Below, one piece after another: positions 44,361 to 54,000 of a stretch of 64,000 nt of DNA. The stretch is taken from assembly GCF_000786215.1 (NCBI RefSeq), contig NZ_JROG01000003.1, positions 930,001 through 994,000 on the forward strand, written 5' to 3'. Position numbers and translations under genes: made by a program. The notes beneath the pieces are model-generated. The model was given only the letters and a program-made list of their open reading frames with translations. It did no database searches and was not told where the DNA came from. The first letter of the stretch is position 1; each line of letters starts with the position of its first letter. The stretch comes from Sphingomonas sp. 35-24ZXX (GTDB lineage: Bacteria > Pseudomonadota > Alphaproteobacteria > Sphingomonadales > Sphingomonadaceae).

Positions 44361-44732
44361 TCAGGCGGCCGCCAGCGCCGCAGCCAGCGAATCGCGAATC
44401 TTGCGCAGGGCTGCGATATCGACCGCAGGCTTGGTCGAGACAGCCGGTGCCGGAGCGAGTGCCGCAGGCGCTGCGGCCTTGCCTGCCAGGAACTGCCGCG
44501 CACCGCGCACGGTAAAGCCCTCGCGATTGAGCAGCCGGTCGATGGTGCGCAAGGTCTCGACATCCTCCGCGCGATAGTAACGCCGGCCCCCGGCGCGCTT
44601 GAGCGGCGTCACGGTCTCGAACTGCGCTTCCCAATAGCGCAGGATATGCGGCTTGACGCCCAGCTCCGCCGACACCTCGCCGATGGTGCGCATCGCGCCC
44701 TCGGCCTTGGCGGAGACGGTCTGTTCAGTCAC
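44361..44732 (-). CDS. MerR family transcriptional regulator
   Basis: This 123-residue regulator has a winged helix with [18 protein letters not shown] at residues 18-35 and [14 protein letters not shown], then a short dimer helix and an Ala-rich tail with no metal-binding cysteines. It overlaps ihfA by eight bases. The ihfA-merR order is conserved in Alphaproteobacteria, but the regulated genes are not known. Confidence 0.9.
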   Translation of the reverse strand: MTEQTVSAKAEGAMRTIGEVSAELGVKPHILRYWEAQFETVTPLKRAGGRRYYRAEDVETLRTIDRLLNREGFTVRGARQFLAGKAAAPAALAPAPAVSTKPAVDIAALRKIRDSLAAALAAA

Positions 44733-45024
44733 TCGCCATGATCCTTTCCTTCATGATCTGGCTGGCGCGGAAGGTGAGCACGCGGCGCGGCGTGATCGGC
44801 ACTTCGACCCCGGTCTTGGGGTTGCGGCCGACGCGTTCACCCTTGTCGCGCAGCAGGAAGGTGCCGAAGCCGGAGATCTTGACATTCTCGCCGCGCTCGA
44901 GCGCGTCGGTCATGTGGTTGAGCACCAGTTCCACCATCTGCGCCGCATCCGCGCGCGAGAGGCCCACCTGATGATTGATCGTGTCGGCCAGATCCGCCCT
45001 TGTCAAAGTCCCCACCGAACGCAT
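44725..45024 (-). CDS. ihfA: Integration host factor subunit alpha
   Basis: This 99-residue DNA-bending protein shows the HU/IHF pattern with [17 protein letters not shown] and [20 protein letters not shown], the beta-arm tipped by the DNA-intercalating proline. It pairs with IhfB to bend DNA in recombination, replication and gene control. It lies 119 bases after fabH in the rpmF-plsX-fabH-ihfA-merR block. Confidence 0.95.
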   Translation of the reverse strand: MRSVGTLTRADLADTINHQVGLSRADAAQMVELVLNHMTDALERGENVKISGFGTFLLRDKGERVGRNPKTGVEVPITPRRVLTFRASQIMKERIMASD

Positions 45025-45143
45025 CGCCCCGTCTCCTCAACCCGCTAGGCTTCGAAAACTAGCCCATAAACGGGGCAATGGCAAATGCCAGCCGAGTAAA
45101 AACAGTGCGAATTGAGCGTATTGCGCGGCAAAATTACGCGAAG

Positions 45144-46136
45144 TTAATAGCGGACCACCGCCGCACCCCAGGTCAACCCGCCACCCATCGCTTCCAGCAC
45201 CAGAAGATCGCCGCGCTTGATTCTGCCATCCCGCACCGCCGTATCCAGCGCGAGCGGTACCGAGGCGGCCGATGTGTTGGCGTGCTGGTCGACTGTGATC
45301 ACGACTTTCTGCGGCGGCAGACCCAGCTTGCGCGCGGTCGCATCGAGGATGCGCGCATTGGCCTGATGCGGCACGACCCAGTCGATATCGGCGCTGGTGA
45401 GGCCCAGCGGCTTCATCACCTGCTCCATCACTTCGGCCAGGTTGACGACCGCGTGGCGGAACACCTCGCGTCCCTTCATCCGCACCTTGCCGACCGTGCC
45501 GGTGGTCGAAGGACCGCCATCGACATAGAGCAGATCATAGTGACGCCCATCGGCGTGCAGCTGCGTCGCGAGGATCCCGCGCGGTGCCGCATCGCTTTCG
45601 GCCGCGGTTTCGAGCCCCAGCACGACTGCGCCCGCGCCATCGCCGAACAGCACGCAGGTGCCGCGATCTTCCCAATCGAGAATGCGGGTGAAGGTCTCAG
45701 CACCGATCACCAGAGCGCGCTTGCCCATGCCGGTGCGCAGCATGCTGTCCGCGACGCTCAGCGCGTAGAGAAAGCCGGAGCACACTGCCGCGACATCGAA
45801 CGCGATGCCGCCGGTCATGCCGATCGCGGCCTGAACCTTGGTGGCGGTGGCGGGAAAGGTGTTGTCGGGCGTGGCGGTCGCCAGCACGATCAGGTCGATG
45901 TCAGAGCCTGCGAGCCCCGCCGCATCAAGCGCGGCGCGCGCGGCATCGATCGCCAGCGTCGAGGTCGTTTCGTCGGGCCCGGCGATATGGCGAAACTTGA
46001 TCCCGGTGCGCTCGGTGATCCATTCGTCCGAGGTATCCACCGTTTCCGACAGTTCGGCATTGGAAACCCGGCGCGCCGGCAAGGCCGATCCCGTGCCCAG
46101 GATGACACTGCGTTCGACCGGTGCGTGATTGCTCAT
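45144..46136 (-). CDS. fabH: 3-oxoacyl-ACP synthase III
   Basis: This 330-residue enzyme condenses acetyl-CoA with malonyl-ACP to start fatty acid synthesis. The catalytic cysteine is in [14 protein letters not shown] near residue 117, the histidine in [11 protein letters not shown] near residue 256, and the asparagine in [15 protein letters not shown] near residue 286. It overlaps plsX by four bases. Confidence 0.97.
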   Translation of the reverse strand: MSNHAPVERSVILGTGSALPARRVSNAELSETVDTSDEWITERTGIKFRHIAGPDETTSTLAIDAARAALDAAGLAGSDIDLIVLATATPDNTFPATATKVQAAIGMTGGIAFDVAAVCSGFLYALSVADSMLRTGMGKRALVIGAETFTRILDWEDRGTCVLFGDGAGAVVLGLETAAESDAAPRGILATQLHADGRHYDLLYVDGGPSTTGTVGKVRMKGREVFRHAVVNLAEVMEQVMKPLGLTSADIDWVVPHQANARILDATARKLGLPPQKVVITVDQHANTSAASVPLALDTAVRDGRIKRGDLLVLEAMGGGLTWGAAVVRY

Positions 46137-47209
46137 TTGGGTGATTCGCCCGATCCGTTGGAGGCAACGCCGTTGCTGGCGATCGCGCTGGTGTCGAAAT
46201 CCTTCAGCACATCGCCGATGCGCAGGGTGATATTGTCTTCCACCAGCCGCGCGGCGACTTCCACCGCATTGGCCACGCCCTTGATGCTGGCCGAACCGTG
46301 GCTTTTGACGACCACGCCGTTGAGGCCCAGGAACACCGCGCCATTGTGGTTGTTGGGGTCGAGATGGTGGCGCAGCAGGTCGGTCGCCGGGCGCGAGATC
46401 AGGAAGCCGATCTTGGAGCGGAGCGAGGACTGGAAGCTGCGCTTGAGCAGATCGGTGACGAAGCGCGCGGTGCCTTCGAGCGCCTTCAACGCGATATTGC
46501 CGGAAAAGCCATCGGTGACGACGACATCGACATCGCCGCGCGAAATCTTGTCCGCCTCGGTAAAGCCCTGGAAATCCATCGGCAGATGTGTGGCGGCGCG
46601 CAGGGCGGCAGCGGCGTCGCGCAGCGCATCGGTGCCCTTGGAATCCTCGGTCCCGATGTTGAGCAGGCGCGTGCGCGGCTTTTCAAAGCCAAAGATGATC
46701 TGCGAATAGACCGCGCCCATCACCGCGAACTGCACCAGGTTGCGCGCATCGCATTCGGTGTTGGCGCCCAGATCCAGCATCACCAGGTCTGTCTCTTCGA
46801 GCGTGGGCAGCAGGGCTGCGAGCGCGGGCCGGTCGATGCCCGGCATGGTGCGCAGCGCCAGTTTGGCCATCGCCATCAGCGCGCCGGTGTTGCCGGCGCT
46901 GACCGCAGCACTGCAATCGCCCGATTTGACCGCCTGAATGGCGAGACCCATCGACGAATTCTTGGATTTGCGGATCGCCTGGCTGGGCTTGTCCTCGCCC
47001 CGCACCACCTCATCGGTGTGCAGGATCTCGGATGCGGCGCGCAGATTGGGGTGACGGTCCAGGCCAGCCTTGATCTGCTTTTCGTCGCCGACCAGCAGAA
47101 AGGTAAAGCGCTCATGGCGGTGGCGGGCTTCCGCCGCACCACCCAGCATGACGCGCACGCCTTCATCACCGCCCATCGCATCAATCGCGATCCGCGGCTT
47201 CATCGGCAC
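46133..47209 (-). CDS. plsX: Phosphate acyltransferase PlsX
   Basis: This 358-residue enzyme makes acyl-phosphate from acyl-ACP for phospholipid synthesis. It opens with [12 protein letters not shown], and has [12 protein letters not shown] near residue 105 and [17 protein letters not shown] near residue 235, all family hallmarks. It sits between rpmF and fabH, the standard order. Confidence 0.97.
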   Translation of the reverse strand: MPMKPRIAIDAMGGDEGVRVMLGGAAEARHRHERFTFLLVGDEKQIKAGLDRHPNLRAASEILHTDEVVRGEDKPSQAIRKSKNSSMGLAIQAVKSGDCSAAVSAGNTGALMAMAKLALRTMPGIDRPALAALLPTLEETDLVMLDLGANTECDARNLVQFAVMGAVYSQIIFGFEKPRTRLLNIGTEDSKGTDALRDAAAALRAATHLPMDFQGFTEADKISRGDVDVVVTDGFSGNIALKALEGTARFVTDLLKRSFQSSLRSKIGFLISRPATDLLRHHLDPNNHNGAVFLGLNGVVVKSHGSASIKGVANAVEVAARLVEDNITLRIGDVLKDFDTSAIASNGVASNGSGESPK

Positions 47210-47252
47210 CGGTTAATCCCCCTGAAAAAGTGCAAAGGCCGTCTGATCTGAA

Positions 47253-47429
47253 TCAGGCGACTGCAAGCACCTCGCGGCCGTTGTAATGGCCACATGCGCC
47301 GCAAACATGGTGCGGGCGCTTCAGTTCACCACAGTTCGAGCATTCGCTGAACGCGTCGATGGTCAGCGAATCGTGGCTGCGACGCATGCCGCGCTTCGAG
47401 GGTGAGGTTTTTCTTTTAGGAACAGCCAT
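47253..47429 (-). CDS. rpmF: 50S ribosomal protein L32
   Basis: This 58-residue protein, read directly from the reverse strand, begins [20 protein letters not shown], the L32 signature. It has two CxxC pairs (CSNC and CGAC) for a zinc ion and ends [11 protein letters not shown]. It is 43 bases upstream of plsX, the normal rpmF-plsX arrangement that links ribosome and lipid synthesis. Confidence 0.97.
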   Translation of the reverse strand: MAVPKRKTSPSKRGMRRSHDSLTIDAFSECSNCGELKRPHHVCGACGHYNGREVLAVA

Positions 47430-47651
47430 GGCAGGATCTGCTTACCTTATTTGCTTGTCTATCAATGCGATATTGCCATGTTTTCCGTAGCGGGCGCGTT
47501 TTGCGCAGCCAGCCGGTGGAGCAACAAAGCCCGTTCGCGTGCGAAGGCGGGGCTATAGCGAAAATCTCGTGCGTTGCAAGCATTGTCGCGCTAGGTCCGC
47601 CGCAGAATGTGCCGCTTTTCTCGCGCGGCATCACTTGAGGGGACGACCAGC

Positions 47652-48050
47652 ATGAACCTGCCGCTGACACTGACCATGGCCGCTGCCGCCGGATTGATCA
47701 ACATCTGGCTTGCCATCCGCATCGGCCAGGTGCGCACCAGCCAGAAGGTGAGCGTGGGCGATGGCGGCAACGAATTCGTCATCCGCCGCATGCGCGCGCA
47801 GGCGAACTTCGTCGAGTTCACCCCCTTTGTGCTGATCCTGATCGGCGCGCTGGAGTGCTCAGGCTATGCGGCGACCTGGCTGTGGGTGGTGGGCGTGGTC
47901 TACATGATCGGGCGTCTGGCCCATGGCCTCGGCATGGATGGCGGCGCGTTCGGCATCGGCCGCACGCTCGGCACGATCACCACGCTGCTGACGCTGCTCG
48001 GGCTTTCCGGCTATGCGGCCTATGTCGCGAGCGTGCTGCCGGTCGCGTGA
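47652..48050 (+). CDS. MAPEG family protein
   Basis: This 132-residue membrane protein has four helices and the MAPEG features: IRIGQVRTSQKVSVGDGG and MRAQANFVEFTPFVLI, which match the conserved RAxxNxxE(Y/F) region of microsomal glutathione-transferase-like proteins. It could conjugate glutathione to lipid peroxides; this is known only for some family members. It is divergent from rpmF across 222 bases that hold no other gene. Confidence 0.85.
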   Translation: MNLPLTLTMAAAAGLINIWLAIRIGQVRTSQKVSVGDGGNEFVIRRMRAQANFVEFTPFVLILIGALECSGYAATWLWVVGVVYMIGRLAHGLGMDGGAFGIGRTLGTITTLLTLLGLSGYAAYVASVLPVA

Positions 48051-48078
48051 GCGATTTCCCCTCCCGCATATCAAAACG

Positions 48079-48157
48079 CCTCTCTCTTGATGGGAGAGGT
48101 CCCTCAATTCGCCTCTCCCTTGATGGGAGAGGCAGCGAGACTTGGCAGCTTGCTGCC
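48079..48157. repeat. Tandem hairpin repeats after the MAPEG gene
   Basis: Two related hairpins with the loop TTGAT occur 33 bases apart: CCTCTCTC/GGGAGAGG (48079-48099) and CCTCTCCC/GGGAGAGG (48112-48132). A third hairpin, GGCAGC/GCTGCC, follows at 48144-48157. The ordered combination is a dispersed intergenic repeat that I recognise from sphingomonads. Confidence 0.7.
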
Positions 48158-48248
48158 TAGTCGCAGCGGTGAGGGTGATGGTGCAGCTGGGTGATTCTTG
48201 TCGACTATCGCACCGATAGAACAATCCGGAGATATCACCCCCACCCAA

Positions 48249-48276
48249 CCCTCCCCCATCGAGGGGGAGGGCTTTT
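48249..48276 (+). terminator. Repeat-type hairpin with T-run
   Basis: CCCTCCCCC and GGGGGAGGG form a 9-bp stem with loop ATCGA, followed on the plus strand by CTTTT. It lies 16 bases after the end of the opposing MBL gene and about 200 bases after the MAPEG gene. It may end MAPEG transcription, or be part of the repeat cluster to its left, which has a similar structure. Confidence 0.5.
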
Positions 48277-48292
48277 GGCCGAGGCAGAAACT

Positions 48293-48970
48293 CTAAGCCA
48301 GCACGTGATCGGCGACGAAGCCGTTGCGCTGACGCTCGAAGCCGAAATTGCTGGTCGGCCCGTGGCCCGGCACGAACACCGTGTCGTTGCCCAGCGGCCA
48401 GAGCTTCTGCGTGATCGAATCGATCAGGTCCTGATGATTGCCGCGCGGAAAATCGGTTCGGCCGATCGATCCCTGGAAGATCACGTCGCCCACGATCGCC
48501 AGCTTCGACGGCGCGTGGTGGAACACGATATGGCCCGGCGTGTGGCCCGGGCAGTGGATGACATCGAGCACCAGATTGCCGACGGTGACGGTGTCGCCAT
48601 CCTTGAGCCACCGATCAGGTTCGAACACCGCGCCTGCGATCCCGTAATTGCGGCCATCGTCGTCGAGCCGCGAGATCCAGAAGCGGTCTTCCTCATGCGG
48701 CCCCTCGATCGTGAGGCCCAGCTCCTTCGCCAGCGTGCCCGTCTCGCCGCAATGGTCGATATGACCATGGGTCACCAGCAGCTTCTCCAGCGTGACCCCC
48801 GCCTGCGCGACGGCGGCCTTGAGCTTGGGCAGATCGCCGCCCGGATCGACAAGCGCGCCCTTCATCGTCTCAGTGCACCACATGAGCGTGCAGTTCTGCT
48901 GCAGCGGCGTCACCGGAATGATCGCGGCACGAAGCGGCGGCTGGGCGGGATTGGCAGGTGTGTCGGTCAT
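48293..48970 (-). CDS. MBL-fold metallo-hydrolase (glyoxalase II-like)
   Basis: This 225-residue protein has the metal-binding motif THGHIDHCG near residue 68, a second histidine in HCPGHTPGHIVFH near residue 140, the aspartate in VGDVIFQGSIGRTDFP near residue 161, and the last histidine in PGHGPTSNFG. This resembles the YcbL/type II glyoxalase-like branch. Substrate not proven. Confidence 0.88.
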   Translation of the reverse strand: MTDTPANPAQPPLRAAIIPVTPLQQNCTLMWCTETMKGALVDPGGDLPKLKAAVAQAGVTLEKLLVTHGHIDHCGETGTLAKELGLTIEGPHEEDRFWISRLDDDGRNYGIAGAVFEPDRWLKDGDTVTVGNLVLDVIHCPGHTPGHIVFHHAPSKLAIVGDVIFQGSIGRTDFPRGNHQDLIDSITQKLWPLGNDTVFVPGHGPTSNFGFERQRNGFVADHVLA

Positions 48971-49007
48971 GCCAAGCTATGTGGCAAGGATGGCGGGTGG
49001 GTGCAAG

Positions 49008-49391
49008 TCAGTCATCTTCGATCGACCAGAGCGGCGCATCAAGAGCAGTTGCGATGGCCCGACGCAGCTTTGCAGCCCCGCGCGCAGCGCCGGATTCGAT
49101 CTTGCTCAGCCAGACCTGGCTGCAGCCCGCTTTTTCCGCCAGATCCGTCTGCGACATGCCGCGATATCTGCGCCATGCGGCAATCGGGCTCATCTCGTCA
49201 TTGATCATGAACGCGACAACTTCGCCAGGAACGCCCTGCTCTCCCTGGCGAATTCGCTCCAATTGCACACGCGCAGCAACTACGTCCTCCGCGTCATCGG
49301 CAAGATCGCGTAACCGCTCGAATTCGGCCGCAGTGAGAACGACCATCTTTGTCCCATCGGGCGCGATAAAGTGTTGCGGTTCGTAACCCAT
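49008..49391 (-). CDS. Xre-family antitoxin
   Basis: This 127-residue protein has an N-terminal segment MVVLTAAEFERLRDLADDAED of the type that contacts RelE-like toxins, and a C-terminal helix-turn-helix (GMSQTDLAEKAGCSQVWLSKIE). It is directly after the RelE-type toxin gene with nine bases between, so the pair has toxin-first order as in higBA. Confidence 0.85.
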   Translation of the reverse strand: MGYEPQHFIAPDGTKMVVLTAAEFERLRDLADDAEDVVAARVQLERIRQGEQGVPGEVVAFMINDEMSPIAAWRRYRGMSQTDLAEKAGCSQVWLSKIESGAARGAAKLRRAIATALDAPLWSIEDD

Positions 49392-49400
49392 TAGCTGACC

Positions 49401-49655
49401 TCAATCATAAGCTCTGCCCCGAGGCGCGATCCGAACGATATGAACGACCACCCTGTCCTCGTTGAATAGCACCCGCCAGTCCCCGACCCGCAACCGCCAC
49501 AACCTGTCCTCACCCTGCAATCGCTTGACCTGATTGGCTAGGCTGGCCGGGTCCTCGGCATATTGCGCGACTTTCGCCTGAATGCGTTTTGCGGTCGCAT
49601 TGTCGATCGACAGCAAAGTTTTCAGCGCATCACGGGCATAAATGATCTGGCGCAC
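49401..49655 (-). CDS. RelE/ParE-type toxin
   Basis: This 84-residue basic protein matches the RelE fold: ALKTLLSIDNATAKRIQAKV helices, then LWRLRVGDWRVLFNED and VVHIVRIAPRGRAY, the catalytic beta-sheet residues of mRNA interferases. The start is a GTG at 49655. Upstream are palindromic TATAAC elements. It is expected to cut mRNA at the ribosome. Confidence 0.87.
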   Translation of the reverse strand: MRQIIYARDALKTLLSIDNATAKRIQAKVAQYAEDPASLANQVKRLQGEDRLWRLRVGDWRVLFNEDRVVVHIVRIAPRGRAYD

Positions 49656-49663
49656 ATATGGAG

Positions 49664-49694
49664 GTTATAACGATTCGTTCCGAAATCCTATAAC
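49664..49694 (-). promoter_or_regulatory. TATAAC repeats before the RelE/Xre pair
   Basis: A perfect palindrome GTTATAAC at 49664-49671 and a second CTATAAC at 49688-49694 lie between the toxin start and the next gene. They could be the promoter and the operator for autoregulation by the Xre antitoxin. A similar palindrome precedes the other toxin-antitoxin pair at 4954. Confidence 0.4.
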
Positions 49695-49701
49695 AAATCA
49701 G

Positions 49702-50406
49702 TTAGACCCGCCGTCCCGCCCAGATAACCCGCCCCACGATGCTCACGCTCTCTGGCGCGACGTCCGGGTAGCTCGGGTAGAGCGCGTTGTCCGACGTCAC
49801 CGACAACCTGCCATCCGGCCGGAACGCCAGCCGTTTGACGATCAGTGCGTCGTCCATGCGCAGCACGTGGATGCCGTCGCGGCGGTGCGTTGCCGTGCCG
49901 CCGTGCATCGCGACCAGGATATCGTCGCCGTCGTTGAGTGTCGGGGCCATGGAATCGCCCTCGACCTGGATCATCGTCACTGCGTCCGACCCTGCCCCCA
50001 AGCGCCGCAGCCAGGCCTCGTCGAACGCGATCTCGGCCACCGGTGCCTCGTCGTCGGCCAGCGCGCCCGCGCCTGCCGAAGCCCCCACTGCCAGGCGCGG
50101 GATCAGCCGCATGCGCGCGGGCAGACTGCGCGGTATCCCGGTTCGGCTGCCGCCGCGCATCGCCCTGCCATGCGCCATCGGAGCGGCGTCATCGGGCGCG
50201 CCCAGCTGCTGCTCGCTCACCCCGAAGAACTGCGCCAGCAGCCACCGGTCGCGCTCGTCGAGCCTTTTGGGAGTCCCGCGCTTGATGAACTGCTGGATAT
50301 AGGCCGGGTTCTTGCCGAGCAGCTGCGACACCCCGGCAAAGCTCACGCCCCGCGCCGCGATCAGCCGCTCCAGCGTCTGGCGAACATCATGCTCCATATC
50401 GGACAT
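49702..50406 (-). CDS. S24-family (LexA/CI-like) transcriptional repressor
   Basis: This 234-residue protein has an N-terminal helix-turn-helix-type region (GVSFAGVSQLLGKNPAYIQQFI) and a C-terminal S24 peptidase domain. The catalytic serine is in VEGDSMAPTL near residue 151 and the lysine in ALIVKRLAF near residue 190. It could self-cleave on RecA activation like LexA or phage CI. The classic cleavage dipeptide cannot be fixed by eye. It is divergent from two small genes; two matching palindromes lie in the shared intergenic region. There are no phage genes nearby, so it is probably a chromosomal regulator. Confidence 0.87.
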   Translation of the reverse strand: MSDMEHDVRQTLERLIAARGVSFAGVSQLLGKNPAYIQQFIKRGTPKRLDERDRWLLAQFFGVSEQQLGAPDDAAPMAHGRAMRGGSRTGIPRSLPARMRLIPRLAVGASAGAGALADDEAPVAEIAFDEAWLRRLGAGSDAVTMIQVEGDSMAPTLNDGDDILVAMHGGTATHRRDGIHVLRMDDALIVKRLAFRPDGRLSVTSDNALYPSYPDVAPESVSIVGRVIWAGRRV

Positions 50407-50429
50407 ATAGCATCAGCAGCGGCATCTTC

Positions 50430-50475
50430 AAGGATATTTCCTACATTTCGCGAATCGCCTATAGGATAAATCCTA
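50430..50475. promoter_or_regulatory. Paired palindromes in the S24 repressor promoter region
   Basis: AAGGATATTTCCTA (50430-50443) and TAGGATAAATCCTA (50462-50475) share the pattern WAGGAT-N2-WTCCTA. The second is a perfect palindrome. Their centres are 32 bp apart, close to three helical turns. They lie between the divergent repressor and the small genes and are likely operators of the repressor. Confidence 0.55.
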
Positions 50476-50525
50476 GTGTTCCTTTGCGGGTCCTTTCCCG
50501 CGTGTCGATTCGAGGAGAAAAGCCG

Positions 50526-50711
50526 ATGCCGCTGTTGCGCCTGGTCGAGACATTCCTGCGCGAAACAGGGATGGCGCACACCCGCTTCGGGCGCCTGTCC
50601 GCGCGCGACCCGCGTCTGGTCGATGACCTGCGCCGGGGCCGCGAACCACGCGAAGACTTGCGTCAAAGAATAGAACATTTCATGAACATTTATCGACAGG
50701 AGCAGGCATGA
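50526..50711 (+). CDS. Small conserved protein of unknown function
   Basis: This 61-residue basic protein begins MPLLRLVETFLRETGM and contains HTRFGRLSARDPRLVDDLRRGREP. I recognise the pattern from small sphingomonad proteins found alone or near regulators, but no function is known. GAGGAGAAA precedes the ATG at 50526, which decides the start. It overlaps the next gene by four bases and is divergent from the S24 repressor. Confidence 0.75.
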   Translation: MPLLRLVETFLRETGMAHTRFGRLSARDPRLVDDLRRGREPREDLRQRIEHFMNIYRQEQA

Positions 50712-51040
50712 TCCACCAAAAGATTCGCCACGACCCCGCCACTGCGCTGATCCGCGCGGTGCTGACCCTCGCCGGCGGGGCAGCGCAGCTCGAGGAGCAT
50801 CGCGGCACAGCCTGGGCCAGCGCCACCTTCACCGGGATGCGCCATGTGATGCGCATTTCGCTGGCAGGCAGCGACGCGCAAATGGTTGGCGAGTGGCTGG
50901 CCGGCATCCTGCCCGAGCATGAATTCACCATTGCCGGTCATCTGGTGGCGGATCTGGCGATTACCGAAGTGCACCGCCGCGAGGAAGGCACGCCTGCGAT
51001 GATGCTGACGATCGAGGCGCTGACGGTCGAGGCGGACTGA
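50708..51040 (+). CDS. Conserved hypothetical protein
   Basis: This 110-residue protein begins MIHQKIRHDPATALIRAVLTLAGGA and has alternating beta strands and a helix (GEWLAGILPEHEF), ending MLTIEALTVEAD. I do not recognise the family. It is translationally coupled (ATGA) to the 61-residue gene and is likely under the same control by the S24 repressor. It ends 46 bases from the stop of the multiheme cytochrome gene on the other strand. Confidence 0.7.
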   Translation: MIHQKIRHDPATALIRAVLTLAGGAAQLEEHRGTAWASATFTGMRHVMRISLAGSDAQMVGEWLAGILPEHEFTIAGHLVADLAITEVHRREEGTPAMMLTIEALTVEAD

Positions 51041-51085
51041 CGTCCGCCTCTCCCCTCTCCTACCCTGTCCCGTCCCTCGAAATCA

Positions 51086-54000
51086 TCACTGCCCCCTGGC
51101 CGCCAGCATCGCCGGGCGCGGGCCCAGCCAGTCGGCCATCGTCACCGTGTCGCTCACCTTGTAGGGCCTGCCGCTGCGGTTGAGGAACAGCTTTTCCATC
51201 TCGCTGCGGGTGAACGGACGCGAGCCCAGCCGGCCGAAGATCGCCATCTGCCCGCCCGATTCATCAACCCCGCGATCGCGGTCCAGCCCCTTGGCCACCG
51301 CCAGCGCCGCCGATGGCGTGCGCGCAAAGGCGATCAGATCAGGCCGGGGATCCGGCGAGAAGCCATAGAAATTGGGCTGGCTCGATGGCGAGGTCAGCTG
51401 CAGCACCTTCATGCCGTTGCGGCCATCGGCCACGTACGCGAACAGCGTCGCGTTGGTCGAACCGACGATCACGTCCTCGGCATCGTTGAGCACCCCGCCC
51501 GCATTGTAGCGCATGTACTCGCGCGGCGCTTCCGGGTTGGTGACGTCCAGGATCACCAGCCCGTCCTGCTTGGCCGCGACATAGGCAAAGGTGCGCGCGA
51601 TATACAGCTTGCGCGCATCGGCGAGCCGCACCGTGCCCGAGGGCACCGGCACCGGCTGTGCCAGCCGGGTGATGTCGAACAGCTTGATGCCTTCTGCATC
51701 GGTGACCCACAGATAGCGGAACTGCACCGCGCTCGCGCGCGCATCGGTGAGCGGCAGCACCGCCATCAGTTGCGGGTTGAGCTTGCTGTAGTCGTAGTCG
51801 CGCGGCGCATTGGCGGGCGGATCATCCGCCAGCCGCACCACGACCAGACCGGCATCGGCGGTGATATAGGCAAAGTCGCCAGCCAAGGTGATGTGGCGCG
51901 CGCCCTTCAGCACATTGTCCGGGTTCCAGGTGAGCGTCCGCTTGAAGAAGTTGTTGCGGAATTCGCCATCGGCCAGTGTGTCGATGTTGACCGCGATCAG
52001 CCCTTCGACGCTGTCGGTGACGAACGCGTAATGATAGACCGCGCGGAACGGCTGTTCCTGATTGGCCTCGCGCATTTCCGGCGTGTTGCGGCTGGGCGCG
52101 ATCGGCTGGGTCGTCGCGATCGCCATGCAGGTGGCGTTCGTGGTCTTCACATGCGTGTCATGCCCCAGCGACGAGAACGGCGCGCGGATGATGCGTTCGG
52201 AAAAGCCCTTGTTGCCGATCGAGGCGATGTCATAGGCGCGGAAACCACCCTTGCCTTCCGCCACGAACATGTACTCGCCGCGGTTCTGCAGGCAGTTCAC
52301 CCGGCCATCGGTACCCTGTACGACATTGGCAAATTCTTCGCGTGCATAGGTTTCGCCCGAGAATTTGTCGTCGAAGACCGGACCACGCGTCCAGTTCTTG
52401 AGCTCGCGACCGTTCTGCTCGACATGCAGCTTGTAGTAATCCGGATAGGCATAGCGGTGGAGATACGATCCGATCACCGCCTGGGGTTCATCCCATTCGG
52501 TCACGCGCACCGCCTCGAATCCGCCTTCCAGCCCAAACCAGCTGTTGAGGCCGACAAAGTTGACGAAATTGGTGCCGAGCAGCAGCAGCTGCGACATCAC
52601 CGCATTGTTGTCGTTCGCCTCGCTCAGGTGACAGTCCGAACACTGCTTGGTCTCGGTCTTGCGCACTGTGTGCGGGAAGTGCGGCGCGAACGCCTGTGAC
52701 GAGAAGCCCGGTGCCGAAATCGGCGGCTGCTGCACATAGATGCGTTCGCGGTTGATGTTGGTCGACGAAAGGATCAGCGCCGAGGTCGAGCGGATCGGGG
52801 CGATGATATTGCCCTTGCTGGTCTGGTGGCGACCGATCTGGAACATCTCGTCACGCGCGACCTGCGGGTTGTAGGTCGCATAGTTGCGCGTCTCGTCTTC
52901 CTCGTATTTGTGGACCTTGGCCTTCCAGTTGGCCTCGATCGGAAGATGGCAGCCGCCGCAGGATGTCGTCCAGCTGAGGTGGCAGGTGAAGCATGCCATC
53001 TCTTCGGTATTGTGCGCGCGGTCTTCCTTGGCGACCGCCGGGCCAAAGCTGTACTTGCCGGTGTCCGCACCCTGCTTGGCCATCAGCTTGGAGCGCGCGG
53101 CCTTGGGGTTGAAATCGGGGCTGTCGGGGTTGACCGCGTCCTTGACCAGGCTGACCTGCCACGACAATTCGGGGTCGAGCACCGAACGCTGGATCAGCAC
53201 GCGCTTGCCGGTGGCGTCCTTCATCCACTCGAACCGGCGCTGGCCATCGGGATTGCGGATCAGCGCCAGGTTGTTGCCCTTGGGGCGCGCCGCCAGGTTC
53301 GACGTGAACAGCGTGGGGTACGCATCGGGCGTGCCATGGCAGTCCTTGCAGCCGATCTCGACCGCATTGGCGACCTCGCCATAGATCAGGCCGTTGCCGT
53401 GCCCGTCCTGACTGAAATGGCAATCGACGCACTGCATGCCAAGCTCGGCATGGATGTCCATCATGTGGACCGCCTTGCCGGGGTTGGTACCGACGGGGAC
53501 GAACTTGCCCTCGCCTGCCTTGCGGAATTTCTCCGGATCGTCGGGCGAGACCATGTTGGCGGTGTCGGTACCCCATGTCGCCATATTGCCTTCCGCATCG
53601 AGCAGATTGCCCTTGCGGTCGCGCTTGAGGATCGCGCGGAAGTTCCAGCCATGGCCGTGATAATCGGCAAACTGCGTATCCTTGGCCTCGGTGTTGAGGT
53701 CATAGACGTTGCGGACGAAATCGATGTCCGACCACAGTCCGCGCGCCGATGCACCCTCGGGGTTGCGATCGAGCGTCGCGCGCACTTCCTTGGCGGTGGG
53801 ATAATGCTGCTGCTTGTAGATCCGCTGATAGTCCTCTTCGGACATGCCCTCGGGCTTGGGCGCGCGGTTCTCCGGCCCCGGCCACATCAGCGGCGCATCG
53901 GATTCATAATCCCACATCGTGTAGCCGAGATAGCTGTTCAGGAAGATGTTGGGCTGGTGCATGTGGCAGTTCATGCACTGCGCGGTCGGGATCGCGCGGG

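Noticed and set aside
49008-51040. The S24 repressor and neighbouring toxin pair as a prophage remnant
   Set aside because: There are no phage structural, integrase or lysis genes and no attachment repeats nearby.
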